From an uncultured Clostridia bacterium (GTDB lineage: Bacteria; Bacillota; Clostridia; UBA1381; UBA9506): a DNA stretch of 64,000 nt. The position numbers were made by a program, and so were the translations under genes. The notes below the pieces were generated by a model. It was given only the letters and a program-made list of their open reading frames with translations, had not been told where the DNA came from and searched no databases. Shown one piece after another: positions 1 through 8,049 of the stretch; the first letter of the stretch is position 1, and every line of letters starts with the position of its first letter. The stretch lies in assembly GCA_944393605.1 (NCBI GenBank), contig CALYAO010000044.1, positions 101,576 through 165,575 on the forward strand. The letters are read 5' to 3'.

Positions 1-334
1 CGGAGGCGTCTTCCCCCAAGTCCTCTTTTAAATCTGCGAGCCGCTGATCATTGGGGTTTAAAACGACCTCCTGCACATTGGGGATGTTTCGGATCTCCTC
101 CCCGATGGCCGCAAGCCGATCTTCCCCAACCGTCTCGTCTACCATAACGATGATCTCATAATCCGCCTCGATCTGTTCTGCGAAGTAGGAAACGTTGATG
201 CTGAGGATCATAAACAGGCCAAACACCAGCAAGCTGGCCACAACGGTCAGAATGGACGCCATACTCATCCAGCCGTTGGAAAACACATTCCGAAAGGCCT
301 CTTTGATAAAATAGCGTCCGCCTCTAATTTTCAT
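1..334 (-). CDS. ftsX: Cell-division protein FtsX, N-terminal part (gene runs off the window)
   Basis: FtsX is the membrane subunit of the FtsEX complex, which uses ATP hydrolysis by FtsE to switch on peptidoglycan hydrolases at the septum or side wall. The first 111 residues are present. They begin MKIRGGRYFIKEAFRN, continue with one hydrophobic membrane segment (about residues 22-45) and enter the extracellular domain, where the phrase EIIVMVDETV is typical of Gram-positive FtsX. The ATG at 334 lies inside the end of ftsE, an 11-base overlap that implies translational coupling. The C-terminal part with the remaining three membrane segments lies beyond position 1. Confidence 0.9.
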   Translation of the reverse strand, partial: MKIRGGRYFIKEAFRNVFSNGWMSMASILTVVASLLVFGLFMILSINVSYFAEQIEADYEIIVMVDETVGEDRLAAIGEEIRNIPNVQEVVLNPNDQRLADLKEDLGEDAS

Positions 335-1010
335 AGCCGTATACCCCTCTGGTTTCATCCCGCGCGATCACGCCGTCCTCGATGGCGATGACGCGCTTTT
401 TCATACTGTCCACAATCTCCTTGGCATGGGTCGCCATGATGACGGTGGTCCCCCGTTTATTGATGTCATCCAAAATCTCCACGATCTCCGCGGCGGTCTT
501 GGGGTTGAGGTTCCCTGTGGGCTCGTCCGCGATGAGGTATGCGGGGTTGTTCACAATGGCACGCGCCAGCGCGACCCGCTGCTGCTCGCCGCCCGAAAGC
601 TGGGTGGGCAGCATCTTGGCCTTGTGGGACAGGCCGACTAGGCTCAGCGCGTTGGGGACACTTCGCCGGATATCCCGTTTGCTGGCCTGCACGATCTGCA
701 TGGCAAACGCGACATTTTCATACACAGTCTTGTTGGGCAGCAGTCGAAAATCCTGGAACACGACCCCCATGCGGCGCCGGAGGTACGGAATCTGGCTGCG
801 CTTTAAACGGCTCACGTTGATGTCGTTGATGATGACATCTCCGCTGGTGGGGGTTTCCTCATGCATGAGCAGCTTGATGAGCGTCGATTTTCCGGCGCCG
901 CTGGGGCCCACGATGAATACAAATTCTCCCTTGTCGATGTAAAAGCTGACATTGTCCAGCCCAACCGTGCCGTTTTCATATACTTTGGTTACGTTGCTAA
1001 ATAGAATCAA
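324..1010 (-). CDS. ftsE: Cell-division ATP-binding protein FtsE
   Basis: This is the cytoplasmic ATPase of the FtsEX complex, 228 residues, the normal family length. The Walker A motif GPSGAGKS is at residues 35-42, the ABC signature LSGGE at 138-142 and the Walker B motif LIADEP at 159-164, so all catalytic elements are present. The start codon is TTG (complement of 1008-1010), preceded by an AGGAGG about ten bases upstream. ftsX follows with overlapping frames, so the two form an operon. A CdaR/PucR-type regulator lies upstream on the same strand, separated by a hairpin. The likely hydrolase partner is the coiled-coil M23 protein at 9399-10571, which is not in this operon. Confidence 0.95.
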   Translation of the reverse strand: MILFSNVTKVYENGTVGLDNVSFYIDKGEFVFIVGPSGAGKSTLIKLLMHEETPTSGDVIINDINVSRLKRSQIPYLRRRMGVVFQDFRLLPNKTVYENVAFAMQIVQASKRDIRRSVPNALSLVGLSHKAKMLPTQLSGGEQQRVALARAIVNNPAYLIADEPTGNLNPKTAAEIVEILDDINKRGTTVIMATHAKEIVDSMKKRVIAIEDGVIARDETRGVYGYEN

Positions 1011-1047
1011 TGGAACCCTGCCTCCTGTATCTTTCCATTATCCGACA

Positions 1048-1084
1048 CAAATCCGCCCGGGCATGCTGCAAATGGGCGGATTTG
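1048..1084. repeat. Perfect 11-bp inverted repeat between ftsE and the CdaR-like gene
   Basis: The arms 1048-1058 and 1074-1084 are exactly complementary and separated by 15 bases, giving a strong GC-rich hairpin. Neither strand has a clear U-tract after it, so it is not a textbook intrinsic terminator. It may be a Rho-type or weak terminator for the upstream regulator gene, or an mRNA-processing or stabilising hairpin ahead of ftsE. Confidence 0.6.
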
Positions 1085-1096
1085 GAAATCATCTAT

Positions 1097-2176
1097 TTAA
1101 AAATTGGTGGGATTGGTCTGCAGATACTTGTCCACAAGCATGGCGACCTTAAAGGTGACGGCGTCGTCAAACTTTCGGAGATCCAGCCCCGTCAGTCGCT
1201 CGATCTTATCCAGCCGATACACCAGCGTGTTGCGGTGCACAAACAGCTGCCGGGATGTTTCGCTCACATTTAGGTTATTTTCAAAGAATTTGTTGATGGT
1301 TTGAAGTGTTTCATGGTCCAGCGAGTCGATGCTTTCTTTTTTGAAGATCTCGTCCATAAACAGTTCACACAGCTTGCGGGGAAGTTGGTAAATCAGCCGC
1401 CCGATCCCCAAATTGTCATAGCTTAAGATATATTTATCCCCGTCGAATGCACGCCCGATTTCCAGCGCGATCTGCGCTTCGGAATAGGAGCGCGCGATGT
1501 CTGTGATGCTTTCCACCTGCGTTCCGATGCCAACATACACCTGCATCATAAGCTCAGAGCTTAAGGTCTCCACAACGCTCTTTGCAATTTTGAGCGTGGC
1601 CTCCCGCGTAAAGGGAACAGTCGCGGATTTGATCAAAACAATCTTGGCATTGTCGATATTAATGACAAAATCGGGCTCGGGGAATAGGTTTTGCAGCACC
1701 TGTACCACCGGCGTATCGTTCTCCTCTTCCAATTCCACAATGAACACCATGCGGGGGCAGTCAGGGTCAATGCGCAGTTCGGTGGATTTCAGGTATACAT
1801 CCCCAGGGAGCACGTTGCCCAACAGCACATTTTTGATGTAGCTGGCTTTGTCGTATTTATCGCCGCAATGCAGCTGCAGATTGGACAGCGCAATGGCAAT
1901 CAAAGCGCAGAGCTTATGGTCCGAGGGCTCTTCCCCGTGGATATATACGACATACTCCAGCGTATTGCGCGGCCCGATGCCGACAAAAGAATACCCTTTA
2001 TAAGAGTAAGGCTTATTGTTGCTGGGGCATTGTGTCATAGCGTCATAACTGATGTCTTCGCTGATGGGGTCATCGGTATACGCGATCACATTCCCAAGAT
2101 TATTGAATACGCCCAGCGGCTTATGGGTCAATCCTTTCATTTGATCCAGTACGGTTTGGAAAACCTGGCCTAACAA
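1097..2176 (-). CDS. CdaR/PucR-family transcriptional regulator
   Basis: The protein has 359 residues. Its last 65 or so residues hold the PucR-type helix-turn-helix (phrases NVSETSRQLFVHRNTLVYRL and LTGLDLR), the hallmark of the CdaR (sugar-diacid) and PucR regulators. The centre resembles the GGDEF-like domain of this family and the N-terminus a putative sensory domain. The start is TTG (complement of 2174-2176) with a GGGGGGAG purine run five bases upstream. Family members respond to sugar acids, purine degradation products or cell-envelope and amino-acid signals; nothing here shows the ligand. It stands between ftsEX and a divergently oriented M23 hydrolase, so control of neighbouring cell-wall genes is possible but only inferred. 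Confidence 0.8.
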   Translation of the reverse strand: MLGQVFQTVLDQMKGLTHKPLGVFNNLGNVIAYTDDPISEDISYDAMTQCPSNNKPYSYKGYSFVGIGPRNTLEYVVYIHGEEPSDHKLCALIAIALSNLQLHCGDKYDKASYIKNVLLGNVLPGDVYLKSTELRIDPDCPRMVFIVELEEENDTPVVQVLQNLFPEPDFVINIDNAKIVLIKSATVPFTREATLKIAKSVVETLSSELMMQVYVGIGTQVESITDIARSYSEAQIALEIGRAFDGDKYILSYDNLGIGRLIYQLPRKLCELFMDEIFKKESIDSLDHETLQTINKFFENNLNVSETSRQLFVHRNTLVYRLDKIERLTGLDLRKFDDAVTFKVAMLVDKYLQTNPTNF

Positions 2177-2446
2177 TTTGCTCCCCCCGTTTCTCGTCCA
2201 TGTGGCGGGGCCGAAACGCCCCTGTAAAATGCCGGCACATCACAATAAACCGACATATTCGTGGGTTGGCCTATTGCAATCAAAAATGCCACAACGCCTA
2301 TCTTTTATCATACAACACCAAAAATATCAAAAGGATATCATATATTTTATACTTTTTACACAATTTTTGCAAGCCTTTTCGGTCATTTTTTCAGAAATAT
2401 GCAGAAAAGTTCACATTTTACGCGATTTTTGGGGAAGGGTTCATAC

Positions 2447-2494
2447 TTTCTTAACAATTTATCCATTGAAATTGTTAAGAAAATGTTGTAAAAT
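2447..2494 (+). promoter_or_regulatory. Promoter of the M23 hydrolase gene overlapped by a 14-bp perfect palindrome
   Basis: The stretch 2177-2612 has no gene and is very AT-rich. It holds TTGAAA (2466-2471), a 17-base spacer and TAAAAT (2489-2494), a good sigmaA promoter reading toward the hydrolase. The arms 2447-2460 and 2469-2482 form a 14-bp perfect inverted repeat with an 8-base gap that covers the -35 box, so a dimeric regulator is likely to bind there. TGTTAA followed five bases later by TGTTGT resembles, with one mismatch, the direct repeat bound by the cell-wall regulator WalR; this reading is tentative. Confidence 0.7.
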
Positions 2495-2612
2495 AAGGAG
2501 CATGCGTAATAGTTTTGTAATAATTGCCCGGGTGCTTTCATATACTATCGGCGAAGGGATGAATGTGTTTTGTGCGGCCCGGTGCAATGGCGGGAAAACA
2601 GGGGTGAAAGCA

Positions 2613-4247
2613 ATGGATCAGGATTGTGTTAAGGTGAATAAGATCACCAAAATTTCAGGTGGCCGCGGCATGCGACTTCAGCAGGAGACCCAGGAGGCCT
2701 CTGAAAACGAACGGCGGCCCGAAGAGTGCCAGCCGTTGGAGGAGTCGGTTGAGCTGGCAGAATACCAGCGGATTACCCCCGAAGAACCTGAACCCGAACA
2801 AGGTTCGGCCGTTTGGGAACGGCTGTGTGAGCTGGTAAAAGAAACGAGCGGTGTTCTTTGGCGGGGCGCCCGCGTATTTTTTGCTTCCCGGATGAAACGG
2901 GTGGCATTTTCGGGACTGTGCGGCGGCGTGGTGTTGGCGGTCGCGGGCGGTGTGTTGTTTACGACCTGCACGTTTGCATATGAAGTGAAGGTGGGGGACG
3001 AGGTGATTGGTGTCGTGCCTACGGTGGCGGCCTATTCGGAGGTGGAAGCCCAGACCGCTGCTGAGGTGGAGGCACTCACGGGGGACACATTTGAGACGCC
3101 CCAGGAGGTGCAGTTCAGCCCCACCATCATCCCCAAGGGTGCCTACACCCAGTCGGAAGAGCTGGCGGACAATTTGAAATCCACCTGCTCGGATATGGTG
3201 GAGGCCTGTGCTGTGAAGGTGGATGGCAAAACAGTGTTTGCCATGCCCAATTTGGAGATGGCAAACACCCTGTTGCAACAGTATAAGGATATGTATGCGG
3301 TTCCAAATCAGCAAAGTGCAGAGTTTTCCAAGCCGGTGGAGCTGGTGGTGGAGCATGTGCCCGTCGATGTGCTCAAAACCGTGGAGTCGGGCCTCTCGAT
3401 GCTGCAGTCGGATGTGGATGTGGAACGGGAATACACGACCCAGGAAGGGGATACGCCCGATACCGTTGCGGCGGCGTTGGGGCTGAGCGTGGAGGAACTG
3501 ACGGCGCAGATTGCGGACCTGCCTGAGATCATCCCTGCGGGCGAGTGCATCAAAGTAACCGTCAAAGAGCCGTTGGTGCAGGTAAAGACCACCGAGCTGG
3601 CGCAGTACCAGGAGCCCGTTCCCTATACGGTGTTAAAGCAGGAAGACGCGGAGGCCTATGTGGACGAAACGGAGATTTTGACGCCGGGCGAGGAAGGACT
3701 GCAGTTTGTGCAGGCCTATGTGGAAAAGCTCAACGGCCAGGAAGTGGGCAAACAGGTGCTGTCGGAGGAGATGCTGAAGGCGCCGGTGGAACAGGTGGAA
3801 AAGGTGGGAACCAAAGAGCGTCCCTCGCCCATCGGGACGGGTGTCTTCGCGCAGCCATACGACGGCGTTTTGACGTCCCGGTATGGGGAACGCTGGAACC
3901 GGATGCACGGCGGGATTGACATCGGCGGCAATACGGGTGACCCCATCCGTGCGGCGGACAATGGGACGGTGGTTTATGCGGCCTATAATGACGGCGGCTA
4001 TGGCAACCTGGTGCAGATTGACCATGGCAACGGATATGTCACGTACTATGGGCACAACAGCGAGCTGTTGGTCCAGGTGGGAGACGTGGTAGCCAAGGGG
4101 GACGTCATTGCAAAGCTGGGCAGCACTGGGCGGAGCACCGGTCCACACTGTCACTTTGAGGTGCGCAAGGACGGTGTGACGGTCAATCCGCTGCCCTACT
4201 TACAGGGCGTGGACGTCAACTCGGTTGTGCTGGATGACGATGAATGA
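2613..4247 (+). CDS. Membrane-anchored M23 peptidoglycan metallopeptidase with LysM and G5 domains
   Basis: The protein has 544 residues. An N-terminal Glu-rich cytoplasmic part is followed by one membrane segment (about 97-119), a linker, a LysM-like domain (about 275-318), a G5 domain (about 325-405) and a C-terminal M23 domain. The zinc ligands of the LytM/M23 family are all present: H432 and D436 in HGGID, and the H512-C-H514 motif. It should cleave peptide bonds in peptidoglycan outside the membrane. The frame stays open far upstream, but ATG at 2613 has AGGGGTG at 2600-2606 and begins before the membrane segment; an ATG at 2559 is the main alternative. Expression is probably controlled through the palindromic promoter upstream. 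Confidence 0.88.
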   Translation: MDQDCVKVNKITKISGGRGMRLQQETQEASENERRPEECQPLEESVELAEYQRITPEEPEPEQGSAVWERLCELVKETSGVLWRGARVFFASRMKRVAFSGLCGGVVLAVAGGVLFTTCTFAYEVKVGDEVIGVVPTVAAYSEVEAQTAAEVEALTGDTFETPQEVQFSPTIIPKGAYTQSEELADNLKSTCSDMVEACAVKVDGKTVFAMPNLEMANTLLQQYKDMYAVPNQQSAEFSKPVELVVEHVPVDVLKTVESGLSMLQSDVDVEREYTTQEGDTPDTVAAALGLSVEELTAQIADLPEIIPAGECIKVTVKEPLVQVKTTELAQYQEPVPYTVLKQEDAEAYVDETEILTPGEEGLQFVQAYVEKLNGQEVGKQVLSEEMLKAPVEQVEKVGTKERPSPIGTGVFAQPYDGVLTSRYGERWNRMHGGIDIGGNTGDPIRAADNGTVVYAAYNDGGYGNLVQIDHGNGYVTYYGHNSELLVQVGDVVAKGDVIAKLGSTGRSTGPHCHFEVRKDGVTVNPLPYLQGVDVNSVVLDDDE

Positions 4248-4250
4248 GGA

Positions 4251-4279
4251 AAAGCAGGGCGGCTGCCCTGCTTTTTTTG
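4251..4279 (+). terminator. Intrinsic terminator of the M23 hydrolase gene
   Basis: A GC-rich stem with arms GCAGGGC and GCCCTGC and a 4-base loop is followed by seven T residues, four bases after the stop codon. Confidence 0.9.
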
Positions 4280-4287
4280 ATGCGGAC

Positions 4288-4929
4288 TTAAAAGAACTTG
4301 ACGATGCCGACGGCGATGAGGAGCAGACCGGCGCCCCATGCGATGACCCGGTCGCTCAGCCGGTGCTGGAGCCATTTGCCGCAGGCGCAGCCGGTGCACA
4401 AAAAGCCCATTTGTGCGGCGCCAACGATGACGGGAAATAGCGGGCTGGGGCGCCCTGTGAGTGCGATGCCGATGCCCGCACCCAGCACATCCACCGACAA
4501 GGCAAAGCCGAGCAAAAATGCCTCCCGGCTGTCGATGGCGCCCGAGTGGTCGATATCTCCGGCCTGGGGATTTTTGATCACGCAGATGGTGATGCCAAGG
4601 GAACGGATGGCCCATTCAAAGACCGTTTTGGGCGTATCCGCGGCATCTGCGCCGCTGCAGTCGGGCTGTTGTCGGCGGAAACCGCGCCCTACGATGACAG
4701 ACAGGCCCATGCAGCACAGGATGGCCGAACCGGCCAGGTTGGCTGCCGCGGGCGGCAGCAGCGGCACCAGCCATCGCCCCAGCAGCATGGCGAGGCAGGC
4801 ATAGAGCAGGGAGCATAGACAAAGAAGCAGCTTGGCTGCGGGCCGGATTTGAATTCCGCGCATGCCAAAGGACAGCCCGACGCCCAGCGCGTCCACACTG
4901 ACCGAAAGGGCAAGCAGCAGCATGGTCAT
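4288..4929 (-). CDS. ytaF: YtaF-type sporulation membrane protein (MntP-like fold)
   Basis: This 213-residue integral membrane protein has about six hydrophobic segments and an internal duplication. The phrase SVSVDALGVGLSFG near the N-terminus recurs as LSVDVLGAGIGIAL near residue 145; both carry the membrane-embedded Asp typical of the MntP/YtaF family. MntP proteins export manganese; YtaF homologues are linked to sporulation in Bacillus and Clostridia, with transport substrate unproven. The start at 4929 follows AAGGAGG. It converges with the M23 gene and is divergent from rpmH. The presence of sigK and cotJ genes in the window fits a sporulation role. Confidence 0.8.
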   Translation of the reverse strand: MTMLLLALSVSVDALGVGLSFGMRGIQIRPAAKLLLCLCSLLYACLAMLLGRWLVPLLPPAAANLAGSAILCCMGLSVIVGRGFRRQQPDCSGADAADTPKTVFEWAIRSLGITICVIKNPQAGDIDHSGAIDSREAFLLGFALSVDVLGAGIGIALTGRPSPLFPVIVGAAQMGFLCTGCACGKWLQHRLSDRVIAWGAGLLLIAVGIVKFF

Positions 4930-5022
4930 GATAAGCAGCCTCCTTTTTGGTTCTAACCGCAGTATATGTGTGCACCTTGTCCGCTGTGCGGGGCAAAATC
5001 GGATAATTTAGAAAAAAAGGGC

Positions 5023-5051
5023 TTGACAATTGATTTGCGGGTGTATATAAT
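5023..5051 (+). promoter_or_regulatory. Consensus sigmaA promoter of rpmH
   Basis: TTGACA (5023-5028), a 17-base spacer and TATAAT (5046-5051) match the consensus exactly. The transcript has a leader of about 130 bases containing a 7-bp hairpin with arms CGGCAGC (5122-5128) and GCTGCCG (5144-5150). Confidence 0.92.
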
Positions 5052-5187
5052 AGTAGGGTATAAAACTGTGTGTTGCTGTGCCATGGGCGCAGCCGCGGCA
5101 ACAGCGCCGTTCTTTGGCTGCCGGCAGCGTGAGCCGAAAAGGTGCTGCCGCAGTGTTACTACTGGGAAAAATGGAGGTGGAATATAG

Positions 5188-5322
5188 ATGAAACAGACGT
5201 ATCAGCCCAATGTGCGTAAACGGAAGAAAGATCACGGTTTTCGGAACAGAATGAGTACCAAAAATGGCAGGAAGGTATTAGCCAGAAGAAGACTCAAAGG
5301 TAGAAAAGTTCTATCTGCATAA
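5188..5322 (+). CDS. rpmH: 50S ribosomal protein L34
   Basis: This 44-residue, very basic protein begins [20 protein letters not shown] and ends GRKVLSA, the full L34 family pattern. L34 is a late-assembling protein of the large ribosomal subunit. It starts at ATG 5188 after GGAGGTGG. The gene heads the rpmH-rnpA-yidD-yidC-jag block and is driven by a perfect promoter. In most Bacillota dnaA lies just upstream, but here the upstream neighbour is ytaF. Confidence 0.97.
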   Translation: MKQTYQPNVRKRKKDHGFRNRMSTKNGRKVLARRRLKGRKVLSA

Positions 5323-5328
5323 ACTGGC

Positions 5329-5358
5329 CGCTGAAGCAACCTTTTGCTTCAGCGTCTT
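5329..5358 (+). terminator. Hairpin between rpmH and rnpA, likely partial terminator
   Basis: The arms 5329-5338 and 5345-5354 form a perfect 10-bp stem with a 6-base loop, followed by the short T-rich stretch TCTTTGT. The weak U-tract suggests partial termination that would give more rpmH than rnpA mRNA. Confidence 0.65.
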
Positions 5359-5427
5359 TGTCATATGCTCAAATTTTGTAACAGCGGCTCGGCCGTAGCA
5401 GGGCCCTAAAAACCGCGGGGTGTACGT

Positions 5428-5796
5428 ATGAAACATACAGTCAGCATGAAATCCAACGCGCTGTTTCAGCGTGCCTTCCGGCGCGGGAAGCGCGTGTATC
5501 ACCCGGCGCTAGTACTGTACTATCTTCCCAATGGTTTGCCCATCAATCGCATAGGCATCCATGTGGGCAAGAAACTGGGCAAGGCTGTTCGGCGGAACCG
5601 GATCAAGCGGCTCTTGCGGGAAAGTTATCGGCTGATGGAGCAATCTTTGCCGGTGGGATATGACTTGGTTTTGGTAAGCCGGGAAGCTGCGGCGGCGATG
5701 GATGCGCTGGCGGATGCGGATGCGGCTTTGGTGTCCCTTGTGCGGCGCGCGGGGCTTTTTGGGAACAATGGATTCGCGCCCAAGGGCGGCAAATGA
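5428..5796 (+). CDS. rnpA: Ribonuclease P protein component
   Basis: RnpA is the protein cofactor of RNase P and helps the catalytic RNA bind and cut the 5' leader of pre-tRNA. The protein has 122 residues with the signature RNR motif [10 protein letters not shown] at 56-65 and the basic N-terminal region normal for the family. It starts at ATG 5428 behind GGGGTG. yidD begins 10 bases after its stop, so the genes are cotranscribed. The RNA subunit gene (rnpB) was not recognised in the window. Confidence 0.96.
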   Translation: MKHTVSMKSNALFQRAFRRGKRVYHPALVLYYLPNGLPINRIGIHVGKKLGKAVRRNRIKRLLRESYRLMEQSLPVGYDLVLVSREAAAAMDALADADAALVSLVRRAGLFGNNGFAPKGGK

Positions 5797-5806
5797 GGCG
5801 GATGAT

Positions 5807-6016
5807 ATGAAGCAGATTTTACTTTGGCTCATTGATTTTTATCGAAAGTACTTATCGGGGCTAAAACCGCCTTGTTGCCGGTTTTATCCCACTTGCTCGG
5901 CATATGCGCGGGAGGCCATTCAAAAGTATGGCGCCATCCGGGGCGGCTGGATGGCGGTGAAACGGCTTCTGCGGTGCCATCCATTCTGTGACGGCGGATA
6001 TGACCCGGTAAAATGA
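5807..6016 (+). CDS. yidD: Membrane protein insertion efficiency factor YidD
   Basis: The protein has 69 residues with the conserved YidD core: [20 protein letters not shown], then SAYAREAI and [12 protein letters not shown] with its Cys residues. YidD is a small amphipathic protein that assists YidC and the Sec translocon in membrane protein insertion. The frame is open upstream within rnpA, but the ATG at 5807 has a GAGGCGG site and matches the normal family start. It lies between rnpA and yidC, the usual order. Confidence 0.95.
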   Translation: MKQILLWLIDFYRKYLSGLKPPCCRFYPTCSAYAREAIQKYGAIRGGWMAVKRLLRCHPFCDGGYDPVK

Positions 6017-6055
6017 CCGGGCTTGATTGTCTAGTGGCTTTAGGAGGCGTATTGG

Positions 6056-6946
6056 TTGGAAATTATTAATGCACCGCTGGGGTTTATCCTGCGGACTATC
6101 TATAACTTGATCGGCAGCTATGGCTGGTCGCTCATTTTGTTTACTATCATCGTGAAGGCCATCCTGTTTCCGCTTGCCATCAAGCAGCAGAAGTCTATGG
6201 CGGGAATGGCTGCGATTCAGCCAAGGCTGGCGGAACTGCAAAAAAAGTATAAATATGATCAGGAGAAGCTCAACACGGAGACCATGAAGCTGTACAAGCA
6301 GCATAAGGTGAGCCCAATGGGCGGGTGTCTGCCGCTCTTGATTCAATTCCCCATCCTGATCGGGCTATATAACAACATTCGAAACCCGCTCACCTATATT
6401 CTGCAATATAGCAAAGAAACCATTGACCAGATTGTGGCTGCTTTTGCGAACATGGGGGTGGCGCTCAATGCGGCGGACCAGATCCCCATTGCAAACGCGA
6501 TCTTTGAGCGGTTTGATGAAATCAGCGCGGCGCTGCCCGAGCTGTCTCTGCGCGCGATTGATTTTAATTTTTGGGGCATCAATCTGTCCCAGACGCCGCA
6601 TCTGACCTGGCCGCTGACGCCTCTCATCATCATCCCGGTGCTCGCGGGCGTGACGACGTTTTTGTCCTCCTGGCTGATGCAGAAGATGAATGGAACCTCC
6701 TCGCAGCAGAGCACCGAAAACGGCGCCGGCAGTGCGATGAAGACCATGAATTACATCTTTCCGTTCATCACGGTATTCTTTGCGATTAGCATGCCGGCCG
6801 GTTTGGGCTTTTACTGGACGCTGTCCAACTTGCTGCAAATTGTGCAGCAGTTTTTGCTGCAGAAATATTTTTCCAACAAAACGCAGGAGGCGGAAAAGCA
6901 ACCCTTCCGTGTCCGTGAGGCGAACAAGAGGAGGAAAAAGAAATGA
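6056..6946 (+). CDS. yidC: Membrane protein insertase YidC/OxaA
   Basis: YidC inserts membrane proteins with or without SecYEG. This 296-residue form has an N-terminal segment followed by the core membrane segments typical of Gram-positive YidC, with the phrases PLAIKQQKSM and SPMGGCLPLLIQFPI of the conserved cytoplasmic loop and the second core helix. The tail is strongly basic (ANKRRKKK), as expected for ribosome contact. The start is TTG at 6056, chosen because AGGAGG at 6042-6047 is eight bases upstream and no ATG is suitably placed. Its stop overlaps the start of jag by four bases. Confidence 0.95.
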   Translation: MEIINAPLGFILRTIYNLIGSYGWSLILFTIIVKAILFPLAIKQQKSMAGMAAIQPRLAELQKKYKYDQEKLNTETMKLYKQHKVSPMGGCLPLLIQFPILIGLYNNIRNPLTYILQYSKETIDQIVAAFANMGVALNAADQIPIANAIFERFDEISAALPELSLRAIDFNFWGINLSQTPHLTWPLTPLIIIPVLAGVTTFLSSWLMQKMNGTSSQQSTENGAGSAMKTMNYIFPFITVFFAISMPAGLGFYWTLSNLLQIVQQFLLQKYFSNKTQEAEKQPFRVREANKRRKKK

Positions 6947-7563
6947 GATCGGTTGAAAAATCCGCAAAAACAGTGGAGGAAGCTGTTGACCTCGCACTAC
7001 AGGAGCTTCATCTTACCCGTGATCAGGTGAAGGTGGAAGTGAAACAGGAAGGGAGCCGAGGCTTGTTTGGTATCGGCGCAAAGGATGCGGTTGTGCTGGT
7101 AACGGCGGACATCAATTTGGAAGACCGTGCGCGGACATTCCTAGAGGATGTCTTTGTGGCAATGGGCCTGCATGTGGATATTGAAGTGACACAATCTGAA
7201 AAGCGGATGGATATCAAGCTGTCGGGCGAAAACATGGGTATCGTCATCGGCAAACGTGGGGACACGTTGGATGCTCTGGAGCATCTCACCAGCCTTGCGG
7301 TGAACAAGGGTGATGTGGACTACGTGAAGGTCACGCTGGACACCGAGAATTACCGGCAGAAGCGCCAGGAGACCCTCATTAAGCTCGCGAACAACCTGGC
7401 GGGCAATGTTGCGAAAAACAAGCGGAAGACAACGCTGGAGCCCATGAGCGCGAACGAGCGGCGCATCATCCATTCCGCGCTGCAAAACAACAAGCAGGTG
7501 GATACCTTTAGCGTTGGGGAGGAGCCCAACCGGCGGGTTGTGATCGCGCCAAAACGAAAATAA
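6943..7563 (+). CDS. jag: RNA-binding protein Jag/KhpB (EloR)
   Basis: The 206-residue protein has the three domains of the family: Jag_N (1-51, with GSRGLFGIG), a KH domain with the GKRG loop at 103-106, and an R3H domain (about 155-206, with NERRIIHSAL). Jag/KhpB partners with KhpA, binds many small RNAs and mRNAs, and influences cell elongation and division in Gram-positive bacteria. ATGA overlap with yidC implies translational coupling. The usual followers mnmE, mnmG and rsmG are missing; a terminator and then rpsU on the other strand come next. Confidence 0.95.
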   Translation: MRSVEKSAKTVEEAVDLALQELHLTRDQVKVEVKQEGSRGLFGIGAKDAVVLVTADINLEDRARTFLEDVFVAMGLHVDIEVTQSEKRMDIKLSGENMGIVIGKRGDTLDALEHLTSLAVNKGDVDYVKVTLDTENYRQKRQETLIKLANNLAGNVAKNKRKTTLEPMSANERRIIHSALQNNKQVDTFSVGEEPNRRVVIAPKRK

Positions 7564-7573
7564 TGCGATGCAT

Positions 7574-7621
7574 GGGGCCGTGTACAGCAGAGCAAAGGCT
7601 TTGCTGTGTGCGGCCCTTTTT
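7574..7621 (+). terminator. Terminator of the rpmH-jag operon
   Basis: A long stem with GGGCCG and CGGCCC at its base and CAGCA/TGCTG further in is followed by five or more T residues, starting about ten bases after the jag stop codon. Confidence 0.85.
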
Positions 7622-7677
7622 GGTGCGAAAAAACACATGTCATGCAGCTTGACGGAACCGCCCATCGCGGATGGCCA

Positions 7678-7712
7678 TAAAAAAACGGGACATGGCATAT
7701 GCCACGTCCCGC
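7678..7712 (-). terminator. Terminator of rpsU
   Basis: On the minus strand an imperfect palindrome (CGGGACGTGGCA ... TGCCATGTCCCG) is followed by at least six T residues, just after the rpsU stop. Confidence 0.88.
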
Positions 7713-7722
7713 TACGCTGCCC

Positions 7723-7899
7723 TTATTTGTACTTTCTTTTTCTGGCCGCTTCAGATTTCTTCTTTCTTCTTACGCTGGGCTTTTCATAGTGCTCCCGCTT
7801 ACGAACCTCCGACAGGACGCCCGATTTTGCGCAGGAACGCTTGAAACGCCGCAGAGCGCTATCTAAAGACTCATTGTCCTTCAGTCTGATTTCAGACAT
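7723..7899 (-). CDS. rpsU: 30S ribosomal protein S21
   Basis: This is a 58-residue, Arg/Lys-rich protein with the S21 pattern: [19 protein letters not shown], then [21 protein letters not shown]21 binds near the anti-Shine-Dalgarno end of 16S rRNA. The ATG at 7899 is preceded by GAGGGAGGG, so the possible longer frame upstream is not used. It is monocistronic with its own terminator. Confidence 0.96.
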   Translation of the reverse strand: MSEIRLKDNESLDSALRRFKRSCAKSGVLSEVRKREHYEKPSVRRKKKSEAARKRKYK

Positions 7900-8049
7900 G
7901 TTATTCCCTCCCTCCGATGCCATGAGTAGGAGAAAACCGGCTCGGGGCGCCAGCTTTGCTCACATGTATGCTCTTGGCCTATAAAACACACGATCTATTA
8001 TACCTTATTTCCGTGTAATCTGTCAATGGGTATCTGCAAATATTTTTGC

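Noticed and set aside
2178..2612. N-terminal extension of the M23 hydrolase from 2178
   Set aside because: The extension crosses the AT-rich promoter and palindrome; the translated text is not protein-like, and ATG 2613 has a good ribosome-binding site.
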